A program made the translations under genes and the position numbers. A DNA stretch of 64,000 bases from Methylobacterium sp. 10. GTDB taxonomy: Bacteria; Pseudomonadota; Alphaproteobacteria; Rhizobiales; Beijerinckiaceae. The stretch's first letter is position 1. The number at the start of each line of letters is the position of its first letter. Positions 9,854 through 19,082 of the stretch are shown piece after piece. The notes beneath the pieces are model-generated. The model made no database searches. It saw only the letters and a program-made list of their open reading frames with translations, and had not been told where the DNA came from. The DNA is taken from the NCBI RefSeq assembly GCF_000519085.1, contig NZ_KI912577.1:498501-562500 (forward strand), given 5' to 3'.

Positions 9854-9989
9854 CCCTCTCCCCTCTGCGGGAGAGGGTGGACCTCGCGTCAGCGAGGGTC
9901 GGGAGAAGGGAGTGCGCTATTCGGCGAGGTCGCCCCCTCTCCCGCCTGCTCCGCAGGCACCCTCCCCCGCAAAGGGGGGAGGGAGAGGG
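9854..9989. repeat. Composite REP-like hairpin array between sfnG and sfnB
   Basis: This 136-bp block is built almost wholly of inverted repeats. They are CCCTCTCCC/GGGAGAGGG (9854-9862, 9869-9877), CCTCGC/GCGAGG (9882-9897), and an outer CCCTCTCCC/GGGAGAGGG pair (9935-9943, 9981-9989) enclosing GCCTGC/GCAGGC (9944-9958). The same 9-bp arm recurs at 45156-45183. It looks like a dispersed palindromic element that could modulate mRNA stability or termination between the two sfn genes. Confidence 0.7.
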
Positions 9990-9993
9990 CCGC

Positions 9994-11103
9994 TCAAGCG
10001 GCCTCGGCCCGGTGCTCGCGTGCGGCCTCGAGCGCCCTCACTTTCGGGATGATGTGGGCGCCGAAATAGGCGACATCCTCCTGGAAATGCAGGAAGGCGA
10101 GGAGCGCGAGATCGACGCCGGCATCCTTCAGGGCGACGATGCGCTCGGCGATCTGGTCGGGGGTGCCGATCAGGTTGGTCTTGAAGCCGTCATTATACTG
10201 GACGAGGTCCTCGAAGCTCGATTTCGCCCAGTTGCCCTCCCCTTCCGGGGAAGCCTTGCCGGCGTTCTTCACCTCGTGGCCGAAGGCCTTCACCGCATCT
10301 GGATCGGCGTTGTCGATGATTTCCTGGAGGACGGCGTGGGCCTCCTCCTCAGTGTCGCGGGCGATGACGAAGGCGTTGACGCCGACCTTGACCGAGTGCC
10401 CGTTGGCCGAGGCCTTGGCCTGGATGTCGTCCACCTGCGCCCGGATGCCCTCCGGGGTGTTGCCGTTCGTGAAGTACCAATCGGAGACGCGGGCGGCCAT
10501 GTCGCGGGCGGCGCGCGACGAGCCGCCCTGGAAGATCTCGGGCTGCGGATCGGCCGGCTTCGGCTTCAGGGTGTAGTTGGTGTAGCGGTAGAAATCGCCG
10601 CGGAAGGTGAAGTCGTCCTGCGTCCAGATCCCGCGCAGGGAGCGGATGAACTCCTCCGACCGGCGATAGCGCTCGTCATGGTCGAGCCAGGGCTCGCCGA
10701 TGGCGCGGAACTCACCGGAGAACCAGCCCGACACCACGTTGATGGCGATGCGCCCGTTGGTGAGTTGGCTGATCGTCGCGATCTGCTTGGCCGCGATGGT
10801 CGGGTTCCACGGGCCGGGCAGGAGCGCGGCGATGACCTTGAGCTTCGTGGTCACCGCCAGCAGGGCGTGGCTGAACGCCACCGATTCGTGCTGGAATTCG
10901 GCACCGTAGCCGGCGGTGAAGCGAATCTGCGTCAGGGCGTAGTCGAACCCGGCCTCCTCCGCGATCTGCGCGAGCTTGCGGTTATAGTCGGCATCCCAGC
11001 TGGTGCGCTGCTCGATCTTGCTGATGACGAGGCCGCCGGACACGTTGGGCACCCAATAGGCAAAACGGATCGGGGCTTGGCCGAGATGGTTCGGGAGAAT
11101 CAT
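9994..11103 (-). CDS. sfnG: Dimethyl sulfone monooxygenase SfnG
   Basis: A 369-residue FMNH2-dependent monooxygenase of the bacterial luciferase/SsuD fold. It converts dimethyl sulfone to methanesulfinate, releasing formaldehyde, in sulfur scavenging. Family hallmarks are strong: FAYWVPNVSGGLV, the DYNRKLAQIAEEAGFDYALTQIRF helix, NVVSGWFSGEFRAIGEPW, FQGGSSRAARDMA and EGEGNWAKSSFEDLVQYNDG. It precedes sfnB, matching the Pseudomonas sfn partnership. No sfnR-type activator or reductase gene is next to it. For a methylotroph, the released C1 unit could also be used. Confidence 0.92.
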   Translation of the reverse strand: MILPNHLGQAPIRFAYWVPNVSGGLVISKIEQRTSWDADYNRKLAQIAEEAGFDYALTQIRFTAGYGAEFQHESVAFSHALLAVTTKLKVIAALLPGPWNPTIAAKQIATISQLTNGRIAINVVSGWFSGEFRAIGEPWLDHDERYRRSEEFIRSLRGIWTQDDFTFRGDFYRYTNYTLKPKPADPQPEIFQGGSSRAARDMAARVSDWYFTNGNTPEGIRAQVDDIQAKASANGHSVKVGVNAFVIARDTEEEAHAVLQEIIDNADPDAVKAFGHEVKNAGKASPEGEGNWAKSSFEDLVQYNDGFKTNLIGTPDQIAERIVALKDAGVDLALLAFLHFQEDVAYFGAHIIPKVRALEAAREHRAEAA

Positions 11104-11642
11104 GCATCTATCCGCGAATTCGAGACATCGTGCGGCCCAATCGACAGTGTGACCGCAAGTGAATACATTATGATATCAAGCACACATTGAAGATTTGCTT
11201 GCGTTGTGACTTTGGCGCGATGAATGTCTTACGAAGATGGGGCATAGTCAAAGGAAGAGAAATACTTTTTCTTGGACCATGCCGGGACAATCTTCCGGCA
11301 AACAGGCCCCGCACGACACGATCGTGTTCCGACAGGATCGGCATCGGCAACGGCGAGGCCGCTCGCGACGGCCGGTCCGTGAGGTTTTCTCGGGCGACGG
11401 CTTTTCCGGTCGCGGGAGCCTCCCGCACGGCGGCAGACGGCCCTAGCTATCGATGCGCGAGCGATGGTAATCCCCGCAGTCAGAGTGCCTCACACACTCC
11501 CGGTCACGGTCGGTTCTCGCTCGGAGCACGACGGCGCAGCGGGAGTTTTGCGAGAGACATTCAGTGGTGACGGACACAGACTCGGCCCCGCCCCGGACAG
11601 GGCATGGCGGGGCATGTCGGATGACAGGTGGGAACCCAGGCG
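11104..11642. other. Intergenic region between sfnG and the SDR gene
   Basis: About 540 bp. The part near sfnG (11100-11280) is A+T-rich and presumably holds promoters for sfnG on the minus strand. Small open frames here have unbiased composition and no recognisable protein features. I looked for a -24/-12 promoter before sfnG, since Pseudomonas sfn genes use one, and did not find it. Confidence 0.5.
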
Positions 11643-12800
11643 ATGACCGGCTTCGACGCTTCGACCTCTCCTTTCGCCGGACCGTCCTTGCCGCGTCCGT
11701 CATCGCAATTGGTCACCGTCTTCGGCGGATCCGGCTTCCTCGGACGCCACGTGGTGCGGGCGCTCGCCAAGCGCGGCTATCGCGTGCGCGTCGCCGTCCG
11801 CCGCCCGGACCTCGCCCTCTTCCTTCAGCCGCTGGGCAAGGTCGGGCAGATCGTCGCCGTGCAGGCGAACCTGCGCTATCCCGACTCTATCGTCCGGGCG
11901 GTGGAGGGCGCCGACGTGGTGGTGAACCTCGTGGGCATCCTGCAGGAGAGCGGCAAGCAGAGCTTCCTGCGCCTCCAGGCGGAAGGGGCGGGCGAGATCG
12001 CGCGGGCAGCCGCCAGCGTCGGCGCGCCTGTCGTCCATGTCTCGGCCATCGGAGCGGACGAAAGGTCCGGCTCCGAATACGCCCGTTCCAAGGCCTTGGG
12101 CGAGGCACGCGTTCTGGCGGCCCAGCCTCGGTCGGTGATCCTGCGCCCCTCCCTGGTCTTCGGCCCGGGCGACAGCTTCTTCAATCGCTTCGCGTCGCTC
12201 GCCCGCGTGCTCCCGGTCCTGCCGTTGGCCGGAGCCGGGACGCGCTTCCAGCCGGTCTTCGTGGGAGACGTGGCCGAGGCGGTCGCCAGTGCGGTGGACG
12301 GACAGGCCGAGGCAGGCCGGGTCTTCGAACTCGGCGGCCCCGAAATCGAGACCCTCGACGCCCTCGTCCGCTACATGCTCAAGACCACCATGCGCAAACG
12401 CCTCGTGGTCGACCTGCCCAAGCCCCTCGCCATGCTGCAGGCCCGCGTGATCGAGACCGTGGACACGCTGAGCCTCGGCCTGCTTCCGGACAGCCTCAAG
12501 CTCACGCGCGACCAGGTCACCCTGCTCCAGACCGACAACGTGGTCTCGGACGCGGCCAAGGCAGAAGGCCGCACCCTCGACGGCCTCGGCATCCTGCCCA
12601 CCGCCATGGCGGCCGTCGTGCCGGGCTATCTCTGGACCTTCCGCAAGGCCGGCCAGTTCGCGAAGGAGACGATCACCACCTCCGAGGAGGAGGCCGCGGA
12701 ACCGTCATCCCCGCCGGTCACCCGGCCGAGCGGTCCTCCGATCGGCCCCGACGCGACGGCGCCGAGCAGGATGGGCGTGCGGTGGGGAACGCGGGGCTGA
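11643..12800 (+). CDS. NDUFA9-like atypical SDR (complex I-associated NAD(P)-binding protein)
   Basis: A 385-residue atypical short-chain dehydrogenase. The N-terminal nucleotide-binding motif is VTVFGGSGFLGRHVVRALAKRGYRVRVAVRRP (GGxGFxGxx). It is followed by VVNLVGIL and the RPSLVFGPGDSFFNRF segment that is typical of the NDUFA9 / complex I NADH-binding subunit family. In mitochondria this protein is an accessory complex I subunit; in alphaproteobacteria it is widespread but the catalytic Tyr-Lys pair is poorly kept, suggesting a structural role. The C-terminal 40 residues are Pro/Ser-rich. The ATG at 11643 is preferred over a GTG 15 nt earlier. Confidence 0.82.
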   Translation: MTGFDASTSPFAGPSLPRPSSQLVTVFGGSGFLGRHVVRALAKRGYRVRVAVRRPDLALFLQPLGKVGQIVAVQANLRYPDSIVRAVEGADVVVNLVGILQESGKQSFLRLQAEGAGEIARAAASVGAPVVHVSAIGADERSGSEYARSKALGEARVLAAQPRSVILRPSLVFGPGDSFFNRFASLARVLPVLPLAGAGTRFQPVFVGDVAEAVASAVDGQAEAGRVFELGGPEIETLDALVRYMLKTTMRKRLVVDLPKPLAMLQARVIETVDTLSLGLLPDSLKLTRDQVTLLQTDNVVSDAAKAEGRTLDGLGILPTAMAAVVPGYLWTFRKAGQFAKETITTSEEEAAEPSSPPVTRPSGPPIGPDATAPSRMGVRWGTRG

Positions 12801-12812
12801 GGCGAGCCGCGC

Positions 12813-13529
12813 TCAACCGATCCGCTTGCGCACATCCGGTCCGGCCAGGGCCGCTTTCCGGCTGAGCCCCTTATGGACATGGACCATCAGGGCGATGCCG
12901 AAGAGCGGCGTCAGCAGGTTGAGGACGGGCACGACCATCAGGCCCGCCAGCATGGCGCCGGCGGTCATGGTGGTCAGGCTGAAATGCCGACGCATGGCGC
13001 CGGCCTCCGCCATCGGCCGGAAGCGCCCGGCGGCGAGTTCGAAATACTCGCGCCCGAGCAGGTAGGTGTTGGCGAGGAAGAACGCCACGAGGTTCACGCC
13101 CGGCACGAAGAACAGGATCAGCGCCACGAGGTTGACCAGCAGGGCGAGGCCCGCGAAGCGCAGCGCGTAGAGCATCGCCGAGCCGATCGGCAGAGCCGTT
13201 CCCGGCGCGTCTCCGGGAAAGTCGGTGCGCTCCACGATGGCCGCTGCGTCGTCGAGGAAATAGCCCGCCACCAGGATCGAGACCGCCGGCATGACGTAGG
13301 CGAGGCCGATGAACAGACCCGTCCCGGCGAAGAACACCGCCAGGGTATCGAGGAACGGATAGCTCGCCGACAGGTGATGGTTCGCGAGGAACCAGTCGAT
13401 CGCCTTGGTGAGGCCGGCCCAGATCAGGACGAGCAGCCCGAGCGTCAGGGCCAGCGACTTCCACAGGATCGCGCGCAAGGGCGGCGAGAGCACCTGCTTG
13501 AACGCAGCGTAGGCTGCCTGAATGAGCAT
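12813..13529 (-). CDS. EI24/CysZ-type membrane protein
   Basis: A 238-residue integral membrane protein with four to six hydrophobic helices and the EI24-domain pattern. It opens with a helix like AAYAAFKQVLSPPLRAILWKSLALTLGLL, and a later segment reads FFVPGVNLVAFFLANTYLLGREYFELAAGRF. CysZ, the best-known relative, assists sulfate uptake, and annotation pipelines often call it a sulfate transporter family protein; that function is not proven here. AAGGAG lies 10 nt before the chosen ATG. It converges on the SDR gene with 12 bp between stops. Confidence 0.8.
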   Translation of the reverse strand: MLIQAAYAAFKQVLSPPLRAILWKSLALTLGLLVLIWAGLTKAIDWFLANHHLSASYPFLDTLAVFFAGTGLFIGLAYVMPAVSILVAGYFLDDAAAIVERTDFPGDAPGTALPIGSAMLYALRFAGLALLVNLVALILFFVPGVNLVAFFLANTYLLGREYFELAAGRFRPMAEAGAMRRHFSLTTMTAGAMLAGLMVVPVLNLLTPLFGIALMVHVHKGLSRKAALAGPDVRKRIG

Positions 13530-13798
13530 GCCGCCCGAACTCCTTGTTCCGCACGAGAGAGGACGGATGCCCGCACGGGCCCGGCCGTCAGCGCCGGGTT
13601 CTGGCGTCGCTCGAGCTGCGGCGCAACCCCCCGGCCGGTCGTACCCGACCGGCACCGTCTCTCCGGCGATGCGACATGACCGAAGGGCGACGCACGAGTC
13701 CGTGTCATGTCCTCCCACCGTAACGGCTGGTAGAGAATCACCGCGCATTCTCCCCCGCTTCGCCGATCACGGACCTCCCCTCGGAAACATTCCTCTGC

Positions 13799-15130
13799 AT
13801 GATCCCGACACCCCGTCCCGCCCACGCGCATGTCCGTCCGAGCATCGCTCCGCGCTTGGCACCCCTGCCCGACCACGCGGATGTGATCGTCGTCGGCGCG
13901 GGTGCCGCCGGGATCGCCGCAGCGCGGACGCTCACGGAGCGCGGCGTCTCCGTGGCCGTGCTGGAGGCCCGCGACAGAGTCGGAGGGCGGCTGATCACTA
14001 CGATGCTGCGCGGCCATCCGGTGGATCTCGGCGGACACTGGCTCCATGCAGGCCCGATCAACCCTCTGGTGCGCCTGGGCGAGAGGCGGGGCGAACCCCT
14101 CCGGATCGCGGCGCAGGACGGGCACCTGCTGGTGTCGGGCCGGAAAGGACGCCCGGCCGAGGCCGCCGCCCATGCCCGCGCCTTCTCAGTGGCCGATCGG
14201 GCCCTGACAACCCAGGCCGGGTTCGGCGGTCCCGACCGCCCGGCCTCGAGCGCGCTCCCGCCCGGCCTCGGCCCATGGGCCGAGCGCATCGCCCTCGTCC
14301 ACGGCCTCGTCTCCGGCCGGCCCCTGACGGAGGTCTCCCTCCATGATTTTCCCAGCATGGAATACGGTGACAACCGCTTCATCGCCGGCGGCTTCGGCGG
14401 CTATCTCGCCCGGCTGGCGCAGGGGCTGCCCATCGCGCTGAACACGCCGGTGGTGCGCATCGACTGGTCGGGGACGGGTGTCACCGTCGAGACGGCGGGC
14501 GGATCGGTTCGGCGGGCCAAGGCGGTGATCGTCACGATTCCGATGATGGTGCTGCGCGCCTCGCCCCTGTTCACCCCGTCCCTGCCGCCCGAGACGCGCG
14601 CGGCCATCGACGGGTTCTCCGGCGGGATCTACGAACACGCCGTGCTGCACTGGCCGTCCGCGCCCTTCGTCGGTCGCGACCGTCTCGCCGCCCTGGTCGG
14701 CGGACGCCACAAGCCCCCCGGACTGCTCACCCGCGTGGACGGGACGCCGTTCCACCTCTTCGAACTCGACACGCCGATGACGCGGGCTCTCGATGCACGG
14801 GACAGGAACCCGGATTCCACCCGCCGCCTGGTCCGCTCCGTCCTGGCGGAGCATGTCGGCCACCGCGCCCTGCACGATCTTTCCATTCCCGCCATCAGCG
14901 AGTGGCGCCACGACCCGTGGTCGCTCGGTTCGTGGGCCGTGGTCCCGCCCGGACACGCTCCGGCACGCGGACACCTTCAAGCACCGCTGGCCGACAAGAT
15001 CTGGTTCGCCGGAGAGGCGTTGTCTCGCCTGCAATGGGGCACGGCCGGCGGTGCCTACGAGGAAGGTCTGAGAGCGGCGGCTGAGGTTGCATCCTCCATC
15101 ACGACATATCTCAAGTTGCGCGAGCGGTAG
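13799..15130 (+). CDS. Flavin-dependent amine oxidase (NAD(P)/FAD-binding protein)
   Basis: A 443-residue FAD amine oxidase. The dinucleotide-binding fold VIVVGAGAAGIAAARTLTERGVSVAVLEARDRVGGRL is complete (about 29-63) and is followed by the VDLGGHWLHAG segment, both diagnostic of the flavin monoamine oxidase/polyamine oxidase family. The C-terminal FAD contact KIWFAGEALSRLQWGTAGGAYEEGLRAA is also present. The substrate amine is unknown. The N-terminal 25 residues are Pro/Ala/His-rich without an obvious Tat motif. It is preceded by an open intergenic gap and is apparently monocistronic. Confidence 0.86.
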   Translation: MIPTPRPAHAHVRPSIAPRLAPLPDHADVIVVGAGAAGIAAARTLTERGVSVAVLEARDRVGGRLITTMLRGHPVDLGGHWLHAGPINPLVRLGERRGEPLRIAAQDGHLLVSGRKGRPAEAAAHARAFSVADRALTTQAGFGGPDRPASSALPPGLGPWAERIALVHGLVSGRPLTEVSLHDFPSMEYGDNRFIAGGFGGYLARLAQGLPIALNTPVVRIDWSGTGVTVETAGGSVRRAKAVIVTIPMMVLRASPLFTPSLPPETRAAIDGFSGGIYEHAVLHWPSAPFVGRDRLAALVGGRHKPPGLLTRVDGTPFHLFELDTPMTRALDARDRNPDSTRRLVRSVLAEHVGHRALHDLSIPAISEWRHDPWSLGSWAVVPPGHAPARGHLQAPLADKIWFAGEALSRLQWGTAGGAYEEGLRAAAEVASSITTYLKLRER

Positions 15131-15254
15131 TTTTAGCTTGCCCAATGTCACGTCTTATCCGTAGTCTTATACTGGAAGACTGGATTAAGCCTCTCTCCAT
15201 ATTTGCAATTTATCACGAACCTGCGGGTATCATCGGATCTCTGGCTTGCCACGA

Positions 15255-16313
15255 ATGCTAGACGGGACAGTCATTCTCATTACGGACCGGCCCGACAGCA
15301 GTGAACTTCTGCGCCACGAGCTGAGCCTCGTCGCGGACTGCAAGGTTATCCGATACGATTTGGCGATAGACATGACGCCGGTGCCCATCGGTGCGGTGTC
15401 GGATGTCACCCTGGACCGGCGCGACGCCGCCTCCGCCATGCGCCGGGCCTTCGCGCGATTGAGGATCGCGGACGTTCCCGTCATCTGCCTCCTTCGGAAC
15501 ATGAGCGAGATCGGCCTGCGCAACGCCAAAAATCTCGGCGCGACCTGCTGCCTGTCGGCTCTGACGACCCCCGCGATGATTGCCCGCACCATGATGACGC
15601 AGGTGGTCCAGGATCGCGCTGAAAAGCCGGCCCGGAGCATCGAGCGCGGCGTGGCACGGGCCACGGAAGTCCTGACCCGCCTGTTCGACGGGGCGCGGTC
15701 GAACGATCCGGTTTCCCTGACGCGGGTCGATGCCAGCCTCGAACCGATCATCGCGGCGGTTCGCGAAGGTGGGTTGACCCGTTGGCTCGACCGGGTCTGG
15801 ACGCATGACGACGCCACCTATCAGCATTGCCTGCTGGTAGCGGGCGTGGCCGCCAAGTTCTCGCTTCACCTCGGCTTCTCGGCCAGCGACCGCCATCACT
15901 TCGTCCGCGCCGCCTTGCTCCACGACCTCGGGAAAGCCCGGATTCCGCTGGAGATCCTCAACAAGCCTGGCCGGCTCGACGATGCCGAGATGGCGATCAT
16001 GCGCACCCATCCGGTCATCGGCTACGAGAAGCTGAAGGAGTCCGGCTGCGATGCCCTCACCCTCGGCGCCGTTCGGCATCACCACGAGATGCTCGACGGT
16101 TCGGGCTATCCCGACCGCCTCAGCGGGGACTCCATCGGCGATACCGTGCGGCTGATGACGATCTGCGATATCTACTCGGCGCTGACCGAGAAGCGCGCCT
16201 ACAAGCCGGCCATGCCGAACGCCGTCGCCATGGCGATCCTCTCGGACATGAAGGGTCGGCTGGAGGACAGGCTGGTCCAGTCCTTCGGCGAGGCCATGGG
16301 GAACGGCTCGTGA
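15255..16313 (+). CDS. HD-GYP domain protein with degenerate receiver-like N-terminus
   Basis: A 352-residue predicted cyclic-di-GMP phosphodiesterase-type signalling protein. The C-terminal half carries the HD-GYP core: QHCLLVAGVAAKF, HDLGKARIPLEILNKPG (metal-binding His223-Asp224), HPVIGYEKLK and HHHEMLDGSGYPDRL (the GYP motif is intact). The N-terminal 120 residues look like a receiver (LITDRPDSSELL...) but lack the phospho-acceptor Asp in the usual strand, so it may respond to protein contact rather than phosphorylation. ATG 15255 is preferred to an upstream TTG. Confidence 0.85.
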   Translation: MLDGTVILITDRPDSSELLRHELSLVADCKVIRYDLAIDMTPVPIGAVSDVTLDRRDAASAMRRAFARLRIADVPVICLLRNMSEIGLRNAKNLGATCCLSALTTPAMIARTMMTQVVQDRAEKPARSIERGVARATEVLTRLFDGARSNDPVSLTRVDASLEPIIAAVREGGLTRWLDRVWTHDDATYQHCLLVAGVAAKFSLHLGFSASDRHHFVRAALLHDLGKARIPLEILNKPGRLDDAEMAIMRTHPVIGYEKLKESGCDALTLGAVRHHHEMLDGSGYPDRLSGDSIGDTVRLMTICDIYSALTEKRAYKPAMPNAVAMAILSDMKGRLEDRLVQSFGEAMGNGS

Positions 16314-16358
16314 CGAGGCCGAAACGAATCCCGGACGCGGCTCGGGGCAGGGCGAACG

Positions 16359-16841
16359 TCAGCCGAAGCCGCCCCGCTTGAGCCGCATCACGGTCCGATC
16401 CAGCGCGCCGAGATAGGCGGAGCGGTCCCGGGCCGAGAACGGTCGCGGGCCGCCTGTGACCGTGCCCGCCTCGCGCAGGTCCTGCATCAGGTTGCGCGTG
16501 GCCAGAGCGAGACCGATCCCGCTCTCGCTGAAGGGTTTTCCGGTCGGTGCCAGGACCTCGGCGCCTGCCTTCACGCAGCGGCTGGCGAGCGGCACGTCCG
16601 AGGTAACGACGACCGAACCCGGTCTCGCCCGTTCCGCGATCCAGTCGTCGGCGGCGTCGAAACCGTCGCTCACGATGACGCGCTCGATCCAGGGCTCGCG
16701 CGGCAGGGTGATGAAACTGTTCGCCACCACGTAGACATGCAGGCCGTAGCGGCCGGCAACCCGGTAGGTCTCGTCCTTTACCGGGCAGGCATCGGCATCG
16801 ATATAGACGACGATCGACCGGTCGGGCTCCGGCGCTCTCAT
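16359..16841 (-). CDS. YaiI/YqxD family protein (DUF188)
   Basis: A 160-residue protein of the DUF188 family, which has a PIN-like fold and unknown function. Hallmarks are [13 protein letters not shown] near the N-terminus, [61 protein letters not shown] and the final [17 protein letters not shown]. Its ATG overlaps the stop of the upstream cyclase gene in an ATGA, so the two are translationally coupled. Confidence 0.88.
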   Translation of the reverse strand: MRAPEPDRSIVVYIDADACPVKDETYRVAGRYGLHVYVVANSFITLPREPWIERVIVSDGFDAADDWIAERARPGSVVVTSDVPLASRCVKAGAEVLAPTGKPFSESGIGLALATRNLMQDLREAGTVTGGPRPFSARDRSAYLGALDRTVMRLKRGGFG

Positions 16842-17917
16842 ACGGACGCCGCCAAGCGCGCGGCCACGTTCCGTTCCACTTCGGGCTCCTCGATGGCCGG
16901 GGCTGCCCGCTCCAGGGTCGAGACCGCGAGCGGCTGGCCCCGGCCGCGCAGGGCATGGGCTCCGAGCGAGCGGGCGCGGACGCCTTCGGGCAGGCGCGGC
17001 AGACGGCCGAGGAGATCGTCCGAGATCAGGATCTCGGTGCCCAGCGGCCGGCACAGGGCCTCGATCCGCGAGGTGACGTTCACCGTATCGCCGAAATAGG
17101 CGATCTTGTGCCGGTCGACCCCGACTTCCGCGGTGACGATGGACCCTCCATGCAGCGCCGCCCGCAGGCGGGGCACCACACCGAAGCGGGCTTGCCAGGC
17201 CGCCGCCTCGGCCTCGATCCGGTCGAGGACGTCGAAGACGCAGGCGACGCAGCGGGCGTCCTTGAGGCCACGCTCCATCGGCCAGGTGATCATGGCCATG
17301 TCGCCGATGTAATCGTCGGTGGAGCCGTGATTGCGGCGCACGGGCTCGGCGAGAGCGGCGAAGACCGCGCCGAGATAGGCCTGGGCCTTGAGGTCGCCAT
17401 GGGTTTCGGCGAAGGCGGTGGAGCCGACCACGTCGAGGAAGAGGAAGATGCGGTCCTCGCGCACCGGCCGGTGATAGCGCCCGACGAGGAAGTTCACGAA
17501 CACCTCGCCGCCGATGAGATCGCGCATGCGGATGACGAAGACGAGCATCGCCGACACCGCCAGCGAATAGGCGAGAACCCGCGGGGTGATCTTGACGGCG
17601 TCCTTGAGCGCATCCCCGGTCAGGCCGAGGGCCCAGACGACGAGACCGCCGAGCGCGATGCCGCTGGCGATCATCAGGACGTAGGCGAGCTCGGCCGTGA
17701 GCACGTAGATCTTCGCCGGCAACTGGCGCAAGCGCGCTTGAAGGCCGCCGAAGATCAGGCCACGGTCGAAGGCGAGGGTGGTCGCCCCCACCGCGAGGCC
17801 ATAGATCACACCGGCCAGCGGTGAGGCGCCGTTGGCGAACAGAAGGTCGTAGAGGAGCCCGGCGCCGCTGCAGGCGACGAGGATGAGGATCCAGAACCAG
17901 CGATGCGGCGGCAGCAT
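16838..17917 (-). CDS. Membrane-anchored class III adenylate/guanylate cyclase
   Basis: A 359-residue protein with four to five N-terminal hydrophobic helices (about 8-130) and a C-terminal class III nucleotide cyclase domain (about 150-335). The two metal-binding aspartates are visible: Asp162 in [10 protein letters not shown] and Asp206 in [24 protein letters not shown] is the characteristic later motif. It should make cyclic AMP (or cGMP) in response to a membrane signal. The substrate-specifying lysine before the second Asp is replaced (YIGD), so activity should be tested. Coupled to the DUF188 gene by a 4-nt overlap. Confidence 0.85.
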   Translation of the reverse strand: MLPPHRWFWILILVACSGAGLLYDLLFANGASPLAGVIYGLAVGATTLAFDRGLIFGGLQARLRQLPAKIYVLTAELAYVLMIASGIALGGLVVWALGLTGDALKDAVKITPRVLAYSLAVSAMLVFVIRMRDLIGGEVFVNFLVGRYHRPVREDRIFLFLDVVGSTAFAETHGDLKAQAYLGAVFAALAEPVRRNHGSTDDYIGDMAMITWPMERGLKDARCVACVFDVLDRIEAEAAAWQARFGVVPRLRAALHGGSIVTAEVGVDRHKIAYFGDTVNVTSRIEALCRPLGTEILISDDLLGRLPRLPEGVRARSLGAHALRGRGQPLAVSTLERAAPAIEEPEVERNVAARLAASV

Positions 17918-18228
17918 CAGGCATCACCCCGGTCTGGCTCGTCACGAAGACGACGGCGTCGCGCGGGGAGAAGCAAGGCGTGGCATCCTTCGGAAGGCCA
18001 TCGTCGGAAGGCGCGGACGAGTCGCCGCGCCAAGACGTTCAGCACACCCTGAACATCGGTCCATGATGGCGCGATTAAGGCCATCGGCCGTTAAGGCTGC
18101 CATGGAAATTCATGTTCTGCCAGGAAGACAGTGAGATCTCCGTAACCCGGCACCCTTTAGGCTCGTTGCCGGACAGGCAGTTTGACCGCTGCAACGCGGC
18201 TCGGCCGCTTCAGAAGGCGCGCATCGCG
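17918..18228. other. Divergent promoter region, cyclase / methyltransferase
   Basis: About 310 bp separating the minus-strand cyclase from the plus-strand methyltransferase. An open frame extends upstream from the methyltransferase into this space but its extra 39 residues have no family resemblance. I recognise no operator or RNA element. Confidence 0.4.
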
Positions 18229-19059
18229 ATGAGCATGACGAGGGCGAACCCAGACCCAGCCTCTCCCGGCCCGACCTTTGCCGGGAAGCCGGCCACGCGC
18301 CCCCTGGTCGCCCCGCGCGACATCCGCGCGATCGCACGCGACCTCGGCTATTCCCCCGACTGGAACTGGAGCTGGGAGAACTACAAGAACACGATCGTCG
18401 CCCTCACCAACGAGTACGGCCTTCGCGACCATCTCGAGATCGGCGGCGGGCGCGACCCGGTCTTCCAGCCGCCCGAGCTGGTCCGGCATGGGATCAAGGT
18501 GACGATCAACGACATCTCGCAGAAGGAGCTCGATCTCGCGCCGCCCGAATTCGCGAAACTCTGTTGCGACATCGCCTCGCCATCCACCCTGGAGACCATC
18601 GGCGCGAACCGGTTCGACTTCGCCTATTGCTCGATGGTCATGGAGCACGTGCCGGACGTGGCGCAGATGTGGCGCAACATCCATGGCCTCCTCGCACCGG
18701 GCGGCGCGGCGCTCAGCTTCTTTCCCACCCTGTTCGCCCCACCCTTCGTCGCCAACCAGCTCATGCCGGAGGCCCTGTCGCGCGCGGTGCTCCACACCCT
18801 GTTCCCGGACCGAAGGGACGACGGCGACAATCCGAAATTCCCGGCGCATTACAACTATTGCCGGGGCAGCGAGGCGGCGATCGTGCCGCTCCTGAAGGAA
18901 ATCGGCTTTCGCGAGATCGTCGTGCTGCCGTTCTACGGCTACAGCTACTTCCACAAGCTGCCCGGCCTGCGCCAGATCGACGATGCGTTCACCCGCCTCG
19001 CCCGGAGTCGCGACTGGCGGACCTTCACGAGCTTCGCCTTCGTCATCGCCCGTAAATAG
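18229..19059 (+). CDS. SAM-dependent methyltransferase (class I-like)
   Basis: A 276-residue protein with a methyltransferase-like Rossmann core: a glycine-rich LEIGGGRDPVF, an acidic strand end VTINDISQKEL, FDFAYCSMVMEHVPDVAQMWRNIHGLLAPGGAALSFFPT. This is the layout of methyltransferase domain 11/23 proteins. The substrate is unknown. It is followed after 23 bp by a GT4 glycosyltransferase, so the pair may decorate a surface glycan or small molecule. The start at 18229 follows a GAAGG 11 nt upstream; another ATG follows 6 nt later. Confidence 0.78.
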   Translation: MSMTRANPDPASPGPTFAGKPATRPLVAPRDIRAIARDLGYSPDWNWSWENYKNTIVALTNEYGLRDHLEIGGGRDPVFQPPELVRHGIKVTINDISQKELDLAPPEFAKLCCDIASPSTLETIGANRFDFAYCSMVMEHVPDVAQMWRNIHGLLAPGGAALSFFPTLFAPPFVANQLMPEALSRAVLHTLFPDRRDDGDNPKFPAHYNYCRGSEAAIVPLLKEIGFREIVVLPFYGYSYFHKLPGLRQIDDAFTRLARSRDWRTFTSFAFVIARK

Positions 19060-19082
19060 GTTCCGCGCAGACGGATGCGGTC

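Noticed and set aside
9631-11190. A 519-codon plus-strand frame opposite sfnG
   Set aside because: No family signature, composition of a shadow frame, and the minus strand encodes an unmistakable SfnG.
11104-11300. Sigma54 promoter before sfnG
   Set aside because: Expected from Pseudomonas sfn regulation, but no GG-N10-GC element with TGGCAC/TTGC character is present in the right orientation.
11187-11570. A 127-codon frame in the sfnG-SDR gap
   Set aside because: Arg/Ser-rich without recognisable domains or a good ribosome site; probably spurious.
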